Below, in pieces: positions 1 through 21,481 of a DNA stretch of 64,000 nt. The notes beneath the pieces are model-generated. The model had not been told where the DNA came from. It did no database searches and saw only the letters and a program-made list of their open reading frames with translations. The translations under genes and the position numbers were made by a program. The stretch is from Hirudinaria manillensis (lineage: Eukaryota; Annelida; Clitellata; Hirudinida; Hirudinidae), in the NCBI GenBank assembly GCA_034509925.1, contig CM067537.1, positions 4,847,001 to 4,911,000 on the forward strand, read 5' to 3'. Position 1 is the first letter of the stretch. Each line of letters begins with the position of its first letter.

Positions 1-3000
1 AAATATCAGACATTAGAAAAGACAGTGAGGCAAAAACACTGGAGAATTGGAATAACAGTTCAAAATTGCTTTTTGGCTAACAAATTTATGCACTTTGAAT
101 TTTAACATTTTAAGTTAATATTTTGGTTTGTAATTACACTATTTACAATAATAAATATCAGAAAAGTGATGGATGGCTGGATAGCCCGATGATCATGTGC
201 ATTAGTCTAAACATCACTATTACGGCTTTTAATTTTAGGTCCTGAAAAGCAGTAAGAATTTACTAAAAGCACTTAATTTCTATTTTGAAGAGCCAACACA
301 AACCAGGCTCAATTAACTTTTAAGTTGAATAATTACATATCCCTCGGGTCCTGCCGTAAAAGGTTTTTTTATCTTCTTCAAGGTTCGGTCCTCACTAAAT
401 AGCCACCGGTCTGCTTTGATGATGGAGTTTTATGGCCAATTTGATAATATAATTTGAACGAAGGGAAAGTTTCGTGTCCCACTGAACGCTGCATAGATGT
501 CCCATGCGAGTATTTAATTGAAATTTAAATTAATTAACAATTAACAAACGACACCGGCAAGCATTTGGGACTTCGTTATTCCCAAATCGTTTCTCATTTT
601 TCTAGAAAAGCGTAATTGCAGGGCTTAATTACCGAGTTGCTATTTGTCCTACGAATAAAAAAATTACTGCTCATAATTTCTAAAGAGTGTTCTGCGTATT
701 TCACTTTGTGAAATCGTAAAGCCCGTCTGTTCGTAGTTTAAATTTCAAATCATTTTTTAATTCAGTCATAGTTGTTGTGGACTTAAAACCGCCATGATGA
801 TACTGTTTCGTTTTTTCCAGGCCCATATATGATCGGGTTCCGTTAAGTTCACAATATTGCAGGATGAGGCTGGAATGGAATGGTTTTACTGGAATAGCAT
901 CCTGGATAACATGATGATCTTAATGTTGGATTTCAGCCCAGCATGTTGTGTGTGGCCCTAACGTATGAAAATCTGCAATCATCAGCAGACTGACCATATA
1001 GGGTCATTGAGTGAAAAAAAACTACGGCTTTGTTTCATTTCCATAAAGCTAATTTATAAAATATAATAGAATAATTTGGAAAATGGCATTTATCGACCAA
1101 ACTTCTCCAAAAGGTTCCTGCTAGTAATCACACATAACCTTCCAATTTTTTGCTTGCGATGTGGGTTTTCCTTATGATATTATATATTATTATATATAAC
1201 TGCGTAACTATATTTGGTTATCTTTGGTGATCAACACATTAAGCCACGATTGACAGGAACCTTCGAAATAGATAAATCTACGTTTATATTGAACATCTTG
1301 TTTTTGCTGGAGGCTTAAATCCGTCAAAATACTTTCCCCTCGGAAAAAAAAAACAGTTATGCTGGAAGAAGGGTTTGGATTAAAAGCTTTCGGAAATTAA
1401 AAACGTCATCGATTGAGATTTATCCTTGAGACCAATGTCTTTTACTAAAGATTTCCGGGAATTATAATCAATTAGCTCATCAATTACTCAGATTATGAAA
1501 AGTATCTTTTGGACTGTTTCGTAAGACGATGATGCATCCGCTATTTTCACTTGACTAGATATTCTCTAATGGCGTTACGTAATCCCTAAGTTTAAATTCT
1601 GATTTAAAAAAAAAAAACCCATTGCTTTCACTTCACAAATGAATTTCTGACAGATCTTGATTTTATATTTGTGAATTATGTTGTTATCGAATATAGTAGT
1701 TATCAAGACACCAAGTTTCTTAAGTTCTGTTAACACAATTCGTTTCCTAATTATTGCCTTCTACAACAATACGTGAGCCTGAAGAACCCAACATTAAGTC
1801 TATAGATACTGGAAACTCCTCGGAGCTTTCCGACAGGGATCCTCAGAGAAGGTCCCCAATCTTCGAACGTTTTCCCTTTGTCCCTGTCGGTTTCCATGTG
1901 CGGACTCAAAAGCTTAGGCTTTGGAAGGCTCTCATTGGCCTCTTTATGCCATCACGTGCCAGACTGGAGCGACTACTGAAAGCTCTCGTTGGCTTCTTTC
2001 GTCGCTGCACTCAGTCGCTGAAGCGACGCCACCTAGCCCCTACGACTCTCAGTGGCCTTCTTTCCGTCATCCCTGCCGCCCAACAGTATCGACTTGGGCT
2101 TTAAATTTTCTTTGCAGCGGCGCGCGGTAACAGACATTTCCGTCACCGGCTCCGCGCCTCTCGGGCGATGAATTGCTTCGGTGGATTCATTCTGACCGGA
2201 GATCGGCGGCTTTCTCCGGTCCTTTCGCTGTGGCATCCGAAGATGTTTTATTTTCTTTCAATCCAAAAGTCAATTTTAATTCCATCGAATCGGAGAGCGA
2301 ATTCGTTTGAAATGATGACACTAATTCCAATCCATAAATTCTAATCAAAGCAAAGCTTTCATTAATTAATACTTTCAATAGGAAATTGGATCAAGAAAAA
2401 TGGCAAAATCTTCTTGAAGATGGGAGAAGGTAAATATGAACATCGAGAAATTCAATGACAAACAACTCAAAACATCCACTAAGCAATGAGCTCATTAACT
2501 TCTAAATTTAGACGCATCCTGTTACTTAACAAAGTCACTCATCTTAAAGGCGGATTCCTGGTATGTTATTCAGCCAGGAAGTAGAGTAACGCAGTCGGAG
2601 TAAGAATAAGTCCTTTACAAATTCTGAAAACTAATTTCCAAATTACGAATGTCTGCTTAAAGATCAGATAATATAAAATCACGTTTACAAATTCAAAAAT
2701 TTGTTTACAAATTGTGCATTTAATCATTAAATGTTTTATCGGCTGAAGGAAGCGGATATCATAGACTTTTCGAACATCTAATATCTGCCATTTTTTTTGT
2801 CATCTTAAAAGAGGAAGCAAACGTTTTTTGAAAACTAGAGGACCGATAATTTCCTATACAAACATTCCAATCATGTAATTTTGCATCTCTAATTTTGCAA
2901 CTTCAGCCCGCACAAGACTACAAGCTGTGGCTTGAGGAACAGCTTCTATATTAACTGCTCCTTCTCGGTTGACAGCTGTTCTGGCCCCCGAAAATTAAGA

Positions 3001-3394
3001 ACAATTTGCAAAAACTCGCTGAGGAAGATTTTCATTGTCGCTGCTATTAGTACTGCTGTTGTTGTTATTAGAATCATCCACATCTCGATAGTTTTGACAA
3101 GTTATGAGCGTTCATTCTGTTACTTCCTGGTGATTCTACATTTTACATCGACTTGATAAATTTTAATTGAAAGATGCCTTTCAAGAGATTGAAAAAGGAC
3201 AAATTCGTTACGATGAACAAGTTTTGACTTTCTCCAACAAAGTATTGACGCAACTTGGTATCGATGCAACTTTCAGGATTGGATAAATTTTATTACTTCG
3301 TAGATTTGTTTGACTGACCTTAATTTTATTCTAGTTTCTTTCCATTGCTTAATAACGTACTTTGGTCTTTTTTTGAACGAATTTCATAAACGCC
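1..3394. other. Gene-poor flank upstream of the adaptor gene
   Basis: AT-rich DNA with no recognisable exon on either strand. The open frames here are short and show no family similarity. A GC-richer patch at about 1750-2240 stands out and is listed separately. The rest holds only A/T runs and scattered short repeats. The promoter and any non-coding first exon of the adaptor gene should lie in its right part, but I see no clear core promoter motif. Confidence 0.6.
1927..2098 (+). repeat. GC-rich patch with three degenerate ~55-63 bp repeat units
   Basis: A motif of the form GGCTCTCATTGGCC is seen at about 1928, again as AGCTCTCGTTGGCTTC at 1981 and as GACTCTCAGTGGCCTTC at 2044, each followed by a T-rich run and then a Ser/Arg/Ala-rich GC stretch. 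The patch differs sharply in base composition from its surroundings. It could be a remnant of a mobile element or an old exon. The frames across it carry no domain I recognise. Confidence 0.4.
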
Positions 3395-9694
<6,300 letters not shown>

Positions 9695-9805
9695 AGAGAA
9701 CCGGCCTTCGGACTCCTAGCTTAAGTAACATTACTAACAACTACTAACAAACTCCAAAGACAACTATTTCTTGACACAAACAAGAGATTTTCATACTTAA
9801 ACCCC

Positions 9806-9811
9806 AATAAA
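9806..9811 (+). terminator. AATAAA poly(A) signal of the adaptor gene
   Basis: Canonical hexamer about 110 bp after the stop at 9694. Confidence 0.75.
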
Positions 9812-9936
9812 AACAAAATACTTGTTCAATTCATTTCTACCCAATACCCATAATAGGTCAACATGTTGAAACCGATCTTAAACCCAACTCAACAGGAACA
9901 AACCATTCTAAGAACATCCAACCACTTTTCAATACC

Positions 9937-9942
9937 TTTATT
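9937..9942 (-). terminator. AATAAA poly(A) signal of beta-tubulin
   Basis: TTTATT on the + strand, read as AATAAA on the minus strand, about 185 bp beyond the tubulin stop. It lies only about 125 bp from the poly(A) signal of the convergent adaptor gene. Confidence 0.6.
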
Positions 9943-10127
9943 TAAACTTACAGAACCATAAACCTCAAACTCAAGAATGTTGATGTCATGCAGAAAAATT
10001 ATTTTCTCAGTGGAATAATAAATGAATAAAAAAAAAATACAAGCGGAGTCTGCAAACACGGAACCGATGCGATGCAAGATACGAATGTGGAAGCGAAAAC
10101 GTAAACAAGTCCCGACCTTCCGAGGCT

Positions 10128-11871
<1,744 letters not shown>

Positions 11872-11971
11872 CTTGGAAGTTTAGTTTGGATGAAATTCAC
11901 GCTGAAAAAGAGTCGAAAACAAACCACTGCGAGCAGTCACTTCGGCTTACGAAAGTAGTGCCTGGAGGCTG

Positions 11972-11978
11972 TTTTATA
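11972..11978 (-). promoter_or_regulatory. TATA box of beta-tubulin
   Basis: TATAAAA on the minus strand about 100 bp upstream of the tubulin ATG, in a locally GC-rich stretch (GCATGCTTATAAAACAGCC). The spacing predicts a start site near 11945 and a 5' UTR of about 75 bp. Confidence 0.55.
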
Positions 11979-14271
11979 AGCATGCGAGCCGCATTGCCTA
12001 GTGACGCGCTGCTACTCCGCGTCGAGAAAGTGTTTGTCAGAACAAGTTCAAAAATTAATTGCTATCAGCTTCGATGACATGTTCAAACAACGAAATATAA
12101 TGACCATAAACATTTGTAACTGAATAAATTAAACATTACATGGCTTAACCTACCAATCAAAAGAAGCGTCAATTTTAAATTATGCTCGCGCAGTGAGACA
12201 GCCTGGAAACGGACCGCGCGCGGGTGCTGCCATAGCGAACTAACAACAGATCGATAAGAATTTTCTGTACTCGAGATGCAAGTTCAGGCATATTTTATTC
12301 GAATTTATGCTTTTGTCAATTTGTTGCCAAAATTATTCTCGTTCGAAGCGAACTTCAAACGTTCACCCGACACATGGTTTCTATTAAAGCGAAAGCCGTG
12401 CCTAAGAAATAATTATCAAGTTTCTTAATTCGTTGTTGCTGTTTCTAAAATTACACTTGTAATTTCAAGGTTTGTTCGTGGAATGGCTAACTTTAAAATC
12501 ATTACGCTCGAGACCCGGGACCAGAAACCCGGGTGACACCGGAGATCTGAAAGTTTGCTTTGTTGAAATAAAACTGGGTCAACCTCCAATCAAAAATTCA
12601 AGTTCAAGATGGCAATAAAGTGAAATTGGCGCCTTCTTCTGCATTTCAAACAACAATCGATGACGAGTCTTGTTTGTGGTTGCTTGTGCAAATGAAACTC
12701 ACTATCTCTAGCGAGGGTGCCTTATTGAACTGTTCAGATTAAAACTGTTACTCTTTGACCATATGAGTATTACTCTGTGTTTCTGTCTGTGTGTGCTTGT
12801 ACTTGTGTCTGGATGTGTGAGCGTGCTGTTATCTTGTCTGATAAAGCAGCATTTTGTAATTTTGTCCTTGAGCTTAAAAAAAGTGAAATTTTCGGTTGTT
12901 TTAGTCATTTTAGAGACTATTTTTGGGATCGAAGTGACATTTTAAACGCTGTAATGAGATTTGCTGGGTACATCCGATAACGAACGTTCTATTCTCGTTC
13001 ACAACGAATGTTTACACTCTTATGGTGATAATGCTGATGATGACAATGATGACGATGGAGGTCTTCGTTACGGCCATAAATAACATCTTCCTTATCTGTT
13101 AAGGTAAATTAGGGGTCCATGATGTTTAAAAGCGTTTATTCTCGAAGCATCAGTTACTTGCATTCCTCTCTCATGAAAAGGCTTGGTTAGTTCATTTTTG
13201 CATGCATTCCTCCACCAGCATCGTTAAAGCATGATGTTTCTACTTTGTGAGACATTAAAAGTTACCCATTAAGTAAGTTACAATTTCTGCAGTGACATAC
13301 GGACGCAAGTAACCATTGTTGGGCATTATTTCTCATAAATAAATAAATCAAATAAAAAGAACACATTAAAAAAAAACTTGTAGAAGAGATAAACGTCATC
13401 ACCCACCCCCCCGAAAACGAAAAGAGGGCGTTGTTGGTTGTCAAGCAAAGTAGCAGCAGTTCATTGGACTGATGAATCAGGGAAAGGCAGCTGTTGCTAT
13501 TTTCTTTCCTCTTCCTTCTCAAGGCTTTCCAGTGGTGCACGTTGGAACGATGTACGCATGTGTATGTTTTTGTGTGTGTGCTTGTATGTGTGATTGTATG
13601 TGTTAATCTAGTATTTATTTCTATAATATTCAAGTTACGAATGTGATACAAACCATGGAATACACGATTGGGAACTTGAAAATGCATACATAGTTGCTTG
13701 CATTATTAGATTGCATTAAAAGGTGACATTATTAGCATGATATCACACTCTCGTCATTTGAGTTGGAGAACTTATTAATTTATGAATTAATTATAGATTG
13801 ATAGTGTGCGTTTTTATGAAAACCTGCAATAATAATCTTAACATCAACATTGGCATGATGATGATGATGGTTGTGATTATAGAACACTCACATAACGTGA
13901 ACTATAATGTAACACGACCTTACATTCCGGGCAATCACATTCCTCACTCGTAAAAACTCCGTCGGTGAAATGTCAAGGTCATTGGCTCCGAAGCAACGAA
14001 AGCGGAAGTCTAGACGCACGAAGAAGACGAAGACGGAGATGGAGATGTCGGCCATCATTCCAGTTCAATTTCCTGACATGAATCCAAGAAGAATCCCAAA
14101 AAAAATTATTTTTGGATGGAATTTTTTTTTATATTCAATTTTGACGTATTTACGTTAAAAATGTTTAATGAGATAATGTGACTATTTAAGGAATCATTTA
14201 AGCAGTTAAGTTCATTGATAAGCAGTGTCTTTGCTTTATCATTTCAGTGTTGTTATTTTTCTATTAATTCA

Positions 14272-14631
14272 CCCATTCATTCATTCGTTCGTTCGTTCGT
14301 TCGTTCGTTCGTTCGTTCGTTCGTTCGTTCGTTCGTTCGTTCGTTCGTTCGTTCGTTCGTTCGTTCGTTCGTTCGTTCGTTCGTTCGTTCGTTCGTTCGT
14401 TCGTTCGTTCTTTCGTTCATTCGTTCATTCGTTCATTCGTTCATTCGTTCATTCGTTCATTCGTTCATTCGTTCATTCGTTCATTCGTTCATTCGTTCAT
14501 TCGTTCATTCGTTCATTCGTTCATTCGTTCATTCGTTCATTCGTTCATTCGTTCATTCGTTCATTCGTTCATTCGTTCATTCGTTCATTCGTTCATTCGT
14601 TCATTCATTCATTCATTCATTCATTCATTCA
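14272..14631 (+). repeat. Compound (TTCG)n then (TTCGTTCA)n microsatellite
   Basis: About 31 units of TTCG (about 14286-14410) pass through a single TTCT unit into about 24 units of the octamer TTCGTTCA and end in a short TTCA run. The FVRSFVRS-type peptides read across it are artefacts. Confidence 0.97.
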
Positions 14632-15776
14632 CATCATCTGATAACAATCACCATGGTGACGTTGACATGATGTCATGACGTCACATAAAGTGGTTGTTGT
14701 CGTCGGCAATTTGCATACGATGCTTTATGTTGCTTTTTGACGATAATTTAATTAATTATAAATGCACATATATTATAATAGGCACATAATATTAATACAC
14801 ATTATCATATCTATTCATATTCAAATGTGGGTTTTTTTTTTAATCATGTTTTGACAAACAAGACATTGTGCTACCTTCCTATGCTAATTATCGTTCGTGA
14901 CCGTTTCATTTGCTTCATTTGCATGAGGCTTATACTCATAAATAATTGATTTCATACAAAAAAAAACTTATCAATGAGCAGACATTTAAGTCATTGCGTA
15001 ATGTTTTGAAAGTTTTATTGAAAACATTTCAGATTAATTATTGTGAAATTGGAATTATTATTGGAACAAATAAACTCTTTCTCCATTTTTTTAAAAATAT
15101 CATTTTGTAATTTTTCTGAGTATGTTTTGCAAACTGTCGTTTTGCAAAAGGATCTTTGGATGGAAAATCTCTTCACGTGGCAAACTGCTCAAATGATGAA
15201 TGACATTGATCCGTCACTTTCTCAATTAGAATATAAATATAAACAAACCACCATCAACAATGTCATTGTCATCATCAATAGCAGTCATATCACAATCCGA
15301 ATTATCATCATCATCATCATCATCATCATCGTCGTCGTCGTCACGATCATCATCGCTATCGAATCTTCAAGTCGTGAGGATGTAATTCTTAACATGAAAT
15401 GTTATTATCAGAAGATATTATTATAATTAAAAAGAAAATATAAATTATGAAAAATAACTAATTATCAGACAACCAATGTTTATTTTTAATTGCGGTCAGC
15501 ATCTCACTTTAGAAAAGAACTATGGTCCAATCTCCATTATCGTCATCATCATCATCATCGTCATCATCATCATCATCATCATCATCATCACTGCTGAACA
15601 GCGTAGTCGTCATCATCACATTCTCTTCCTGTATCCACTCAGTCAAAATGCGTGAGGCGTTTGCTGTTCCCAAATTACCAACATCCAGTGATGACTAGGA
15701 GTGACTCATAAACTACTTGAAGTCTCTGTGATGATGATGATGACAATTATTATTATTATGATTATGATTATGATTA

Positions 15777-15808
<32 letters not shown>

Positions 15809-16129
15809 GTTTTTGTTGTTGTTGTTATTATTATTGTCGATGTTATTATTACTTATTGTTACTGTTTATGACTTACAATTATAAGCAATTATAATCCTAA
15901 AATGTAAAATTATATTTATTGCACGTTACCGGTGATGACCAATTATGCTATAATAATGATGATGGTGATGATAATGATGGTAAAATGATAATGAGGGAGG
16001 CAGTGATGATTATGATGGTCGTGACCAGGATGACGTCATGCTGTTGCTGACAGCTCCAACCCCGCAATCAGTTGCTTGGGGATGGAAGGATGGCAAAGTG
16101 GAAAGAGAAAAACATTTTGAGATGCCATA

Positions 16130-16132
<3 letters not shown>

Positions 16133-16228
<96 letters not shown>
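16133..16228 (+). repeat. (TTA)n microsatellite
   Basis: About 32 perfect TTA units in the tubulin to prolyl-hydroxylase spacer. Confidence 0.97.
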
Positions 16229-17926
16229 GCGCTATATCACGTTATATCACTAATATATCGTATTAACAGTGCTAACGTTCAATATTCGTTCAAAGTTGCA
16301 GCATTAAGATCAATGTTCATGATAATCATTCTCTAACTAAGCAGTTCAGTAAACACTTTCTTAGCATATTTCCATTCCTGCTTGATGTGTAGTCATCATC
16401 GTCGTCGTCGTCGTCGTCATCATTATCATTATCATCATCATCATCATCACCATCACCAATCACTGTCATCAAGAAGGCAACCACAGCAGTGCGACGAGCA
16501 GAGCTATCCTTGCTGTGATCATTGGCGCATCACCAGCAACATGATGAAGTTGCTTCTTGCCAAGATGACGATGTTGTTGATGATGATGGTGATGACTATG
16601 TTGTTGATGATAATGATGATGGTGATGATGGTGATGACTATGTTGATGATGATGATGATGGTGCTTTAAGACTAAGTTGAAAGTGGCGATTATCTTCTTT
16701 ATTAACCCTTGGATGCAGAAAAAAAAACTCCCAATTTCAACCAACGCGGGGAATGCAAAGCAAAAACTACGTAAAATATAATTAAATTTGAGCATATACA
16801 TTTATGACATATATTTTTAGTAATAAAATGTGAAGATTATTGTTTTCTCTTAAAGTATTTATAATTTATTTTATTTAGATTAGTATATCCATTGTTGATT
16901 ATATTTGATTATTTGTTGTACGTGAAACAAAAAAATGCATAATTTTTGGGTTTTTGTTTGCTAATTGTATGGTATGTGACGTTGTTTATGAGTTGTTACA
17001 ACCCTGGACCTAGAGTAATTAAGTAAATAAATTTATGTTGCGATTAATTAACTTTTTAATTAAGAAGTTTAACGGCTTAATAGGATAAAAAAAAAAATTG
17101 ACTGTGAAGAGCAAGTCTTTGATGAGTGCCTGGAAAGTGTGTTGCAGACATTTACTGGGTGGAATGAAAATCAAGAGGAGGTTCAAGGAAATAATTCAAG
17201 GAAATAACATTCATTGCAAATTTGCTCACAAGTTTTGAGTTGCCACGTGACATTGAAGTTACCATTTATTAGTTACAAAAGATATTGCTCATTCTATAAT
17301 TTAGCAGAACAAAAAAAAAACAACGTAAAGAAATAGTTGTGAATGACGATTTATTCAATTTAAAGAACTCTAGCTGGAAAGACTGAATGTGTATTTGAAT
17401 GATAAAACCATTATTGATAGGGGATCTTCTGAAGCCTCAAAGAATACATGTTCAATCCTTGCTTCGATTGCTGAGAAATTTTTAATGTACTGAAGAAGGC
17501 AGACTTTGGATTGCAAGATTTTATTGGTGCAAAAAACCAAAAGCAGTTATTTAAAAATATTGTTGACAGATTTTGTTGATTGATGAGGCATTACTTGTAG
17601 AGGAAAATTTATGTATCATGAATCATGTCATTAATGAACTTAATGCACGCAATTGTTTCAACTGCATTTCTAAAAATTATATGAAACAAATGAATAATAG
17701 ACTTTATAATAGAAAAATAAAAATAAAAAAAGAAAATTAGAAAAACTACGTAAATAACTTGTTTCTTTTGTAAACAAACGATCTTGCAAAAAGAGCAATT
17801 TGTTTTGCTCTAAAATAATGAAATTAGATTTGCAGCATTATACATGTATGTATGTGTTGATGCTCCTTGTCATAAACAAGTCTATAACGATACATTTAGA
17901 CGAGCAATTAGGTTGTGGGTCCAGGT

Positions 17927-17941
17927 GCTGCCATCTAGAGG
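17927..17941. promoter_or_regulatory. CTCF-like motif
   Basis: GCTGCCATCTAGAGG matches 14 of 15 positions of the degenerate reverse-complement CTCF core (RSYGCCMYCTRSTGG). It lies mid-spacer, between the tubulin and prolyl-hydroxylase genes. Occupancy is unknown and a single match can arise by chance. Confidence 0.25.
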
Positions 17942-19379
17942 TCCACGGATAAATTCAACTTTCATGCATAATAATTTGCAAGACGAAAGTGAATCCATTA
18001 TTTTAAAACATAATTTAAAGACATGGACGATTGATCGGATTGAAGTTTCGTTATCAATGAAGCAATGAAGCAATGAAGCCACATTCTTGGCTGATGGATT
18101 CCTTAGAATACTCAATCAGTACTACACATTCATGGATTTGTTTATTCGAGTCTCGACAACAGCGGAGTTAAGGAGATATCAAAATCTTTTTTTTTTTTTA
18201 TAAATCCTGTAAGAATTATCTTCTAATGATATAAGGAAAATGATATTAAGGATAAGAATAGAGTTGTGGTTGTTTAAATAACGACACAAATTTTAGCGAC
18301 TTTATTTAAATTTAAGACAAATTAATTTTCAAACGAATTAATCGTCCCCGAATAACTTAATTTAATGTTATTTTTGTATTTTTCGATTTTTCTAGTTAAA
18401 ACAAACTTAACTTTGAGTTTAATTTACCTATTTATTTATCAGAGCAGGTTAGGAAATATATATACGTATACAATTATATAATTGTGACAGTCAGTAACTT
18501 GCGAACTTAGAGTGCAATTCCATACATACACGTATTATTAGGAACAATTTCTACACCTTTTGCCACAACTGCTTCAAACTTTTTTCTTGTTCTAAGACAA
18601 GATCACGAAAACACTCTCATATGATGAAGCTATTAAGTTGTTTTATTTTCAATATATTTATTTTAAAAAAATTCCTTAAAAACGAAGTACATCAGATTCC
18701 TGAAGATTTGGCAAAAAAAAAACGATGGTAAAGAATTTAAAATAAGCCTTAAAAAAGTTAACGCTTTTATATTCGGATGATGGCAACATGGCATTGGAAG
18801 TAGGTCATGGCGGAACAATCGGTAGAATTTAAACTCCAACATGATGGCTGATTGCAAATATTATTTATTTATTTATTTAATTAATTATTTATGAATTAAA
18901 CATTTTCAGGCAAAAGACAGATACATACCGCTAGACAATTTGTGTTTGTTGTTGAAATCGAGAATAAATGGAGATTAAAGGAATCTATATAAGGTATAAA
19001 TTGCCAAATAAACTGGTTTTGTAGTTGTCTGCAACGGTTTTTCACTCATTCAAATAGAATCAGTCACGTGAGCGAGAATTAATGATCTTTTGTAACAACA
19101 TTTTGAGTTGGATGACGTGTTGATTGTCGATGGTCGCGGGAGCTGGAGTGGTTAGTCATCGATGATTTAATCAAGTGGTTGATATATTTGCAAAAAGAAT
19201 CATCTAGGGCACGAACGACTTTATACGGATTTATGCAGAAGTCGTACTTAAAAAATAAAAATCAGTTATTTAGAAATATTTTTGACAGATTTTGTTGCTT
19301 GATGAGGTTTACTTTAATTTCAATCATATAGGACACGGACGACTTTATACAGATGTCGCTCTTAAATGGCAAAACCATG

Positions 19380-19740
19380 CTGGAGGAAGAGACCTGCACG
19401 GGCCGATATTTCTTGTCGCCCACCACTTAAAAACCCGGCCCGAGTGAGCCCGTGCGAAACATGCATTCCCAAGAATGGGTCGTCGTTGAAAGCTAATCAA
19501 TGGCATTCATATCCTGATCCCTTTCAGCTGTGAATCCCTCGAAGATGGCGGGTGCACCCCTCCGCAATCTTTCCGACTTCAGACGAGTCTTGGAGTCGAT
19601 GGAGTCCCGCTTTCCAGCATCCTCTCGCGGCCATCAAAATCGATGCTTGTTAAACTCGGATAATGGGCTGAAGGTTCGCACTGGCACTCAATAAGGAGTT
19701 GCACCGGGAACGGTGTTCAATGGCAACCCATTCTAGAACC
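19380..19740. other. GC-richer patch with an internal inverted repeat
   Basis: A block of mixed, non-repetitive sequence inside AT-rich DNA. It contains CACGGGC (about 19396) and its inverse GCCCGTG (about 19450) around a 45-50 base loop. No open frame with family similarity crosses it. It may be a fragment of a mobile element. Confidence 0.3.
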
Positions 19741-20651
19741 AACAACTGATTCGGAGCCAACAAGAGCTTCAGTACGTGGTCACTGTTCTCAAAAATTTCA
19801 TCGTAATATTCTAGCGATTCTTATCAACAACGTAACCACAATGTAATGTAAATTCGTTGGTTTCGCGAATATTTTCATTGTAACTGTTAATATTATCTCA
19901 AGATGGCTGGATGAACGTAACAACAATAAATCAACAACGTGGAAGCACATAATACAATTCCAAAAGTATTTCGAAGCTCTTTACAACAACAATAACAACA
20001 ACAACAACAAGAATAGCCTCGATATCAACTCAAACAACGACATCCACGCTCGCACATAACCAGACAAGAGATAACAACAACAATGAACATTTGTTCACAC
20101 GACTACCTTCTTTCAAACAACAAGAACAACAACAACAGTACAATTGACTACAACGAAGTAAACAAATACGCATAAAACATAACAAAAAAAACCTACCGCG
20201 ATGGGAAAGCAAAGTAAACAATGGCGTTGCAAAGTTTTTTTTTTTTATATTTTAAAAATTTCAATGATTTCATGATCTCAAGTGTTGTCTTTTGTCAGAT
20301 GAAAGTGGCATCTTCCATGTAATCATTCAAGTGCACCAATGTCCAACTGATGTCGTTCATCAGATTCAGATTTAAAAAAAAATAAAATAAAAAATAAAAT
20401 AAAAAATAAATGACATTAAGTCTCAATTATTCCAATTTTTAAGTCAATTTTTCTGATTAAAAGCATTGAAATGTCGTTCAGTTTTGTGACAAGATCAAGT
20501 ATTGCAGTAATTTTGGCATACATCATAATTATTATTCGTGATATAATATCTTCAACAACAACAACAAACAATGATAATAAAGGTGATAAATTTAATAATT
20601 TCAGCAAAATAATTAATTCAATAATCGAGTCAATTCCATCAGTAAAAGATT

Positions 20652-20657
20652 AATAAC

Positions 20658-20750
<93 letters not shown>

Positions 20751-20770
20751 TAATAATAACAATAATAAGA
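20652..20770 (+). repeat. (AAT)n microsatellite
   Basis: Long AATAAT array with minor AAC interruptions, just downstream of the prolyl 3-hydroxylase gene. Confidence 0.95.
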
Positions 20771-21481
20771 AGCTGCTCATCCTTTGAAAATAATAGGAAT
20801 AAGGAATCAAATAAAGCTTCAAAAAGATTAACAGTTTAGTATTTATTTTATTTTACTTTACTGTAAACAACTGTACACTATGAATTACAGCACCAATAAT
20901 GATGATCATTGATAATAATAATAATAACACTACTAATAATAATAATAAACATTGAATTTATTAATATTATGTTGAAAACATATTTCAAAGAACTGAACAA
21001 TAAACAAAAATGGTACTCGATACAATTGAATGTTTGAAGTGCAAATTAATTTCAAGTCACTCACAGACTCAGCAGAGTCTTCAATAATTTTCAATGAACA
21101 AATAATTTTAAAAGAAAAAACAAAGTTATCAAATTCATTATCATCATTTTAATGCTATGCACCGAAAGTAAGTATGACGACGACGACGACAACGGTGATG
21201 ATGATGATGATAATAATAATAATTATAATAATTATTATTATTATATAACAATAACAATGAGGTTAATGGTGACAATTTAAAACTCCAACATGTATCACAA
21301 ACACATTTTTTTACATAAGATCACAAAACAAGTGAAAGAATTATCAGCGAAATAGACACCGACTTTAATTAATAATTTTTTTAAATAACTCTTTAAAACC
21401 AAACAATTCCGTCATTGGGATCCACAACAACAACAACGACAACAACAACAACATCATCAACAACGAATGTTGATCGCATCG

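Larger units (their letters stand above)
11979..21481. other. Spacer rich in microsatellites; no gene recognised
   Basis: About 9.5 kb between the tubulin promoter and the 3' end of the prolyl 3-hydroxylase gene. It holds CAT/ATG trinucleotide tracts (for example 15295-15345, 15537-15592, 16386-16460, 16570-16665), TTA arrays and tetranucleotide arrays listed separately, and a GC-richer patch at about 19380-19740. Open frames here are short or repeat-driven. I found no exon with family similarity. Confidence 0.6.

Noticed and set aside
13970..14158. Basic open frame MSRSLAPKQRKRKSRRTKKT
   Set aside because: Low-complexity Lys/Arg stretch, no domain, no splice context and no similarity I recognise.
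16382..16801. Poly-His and poly-Met frames
   Set aside because: Products of CAT/ATG trinucleotide tracts.
19430..19500. Hammerhead-ribozyme-like core (CCGAGTGAGCCCGTGCGAAAC then a CATTC/GAATG hairpin and GTC)
   Set aside because: The CTGANGA core is broken by a substitution and an extra base, stem II would be two pairs and stem I does not form.
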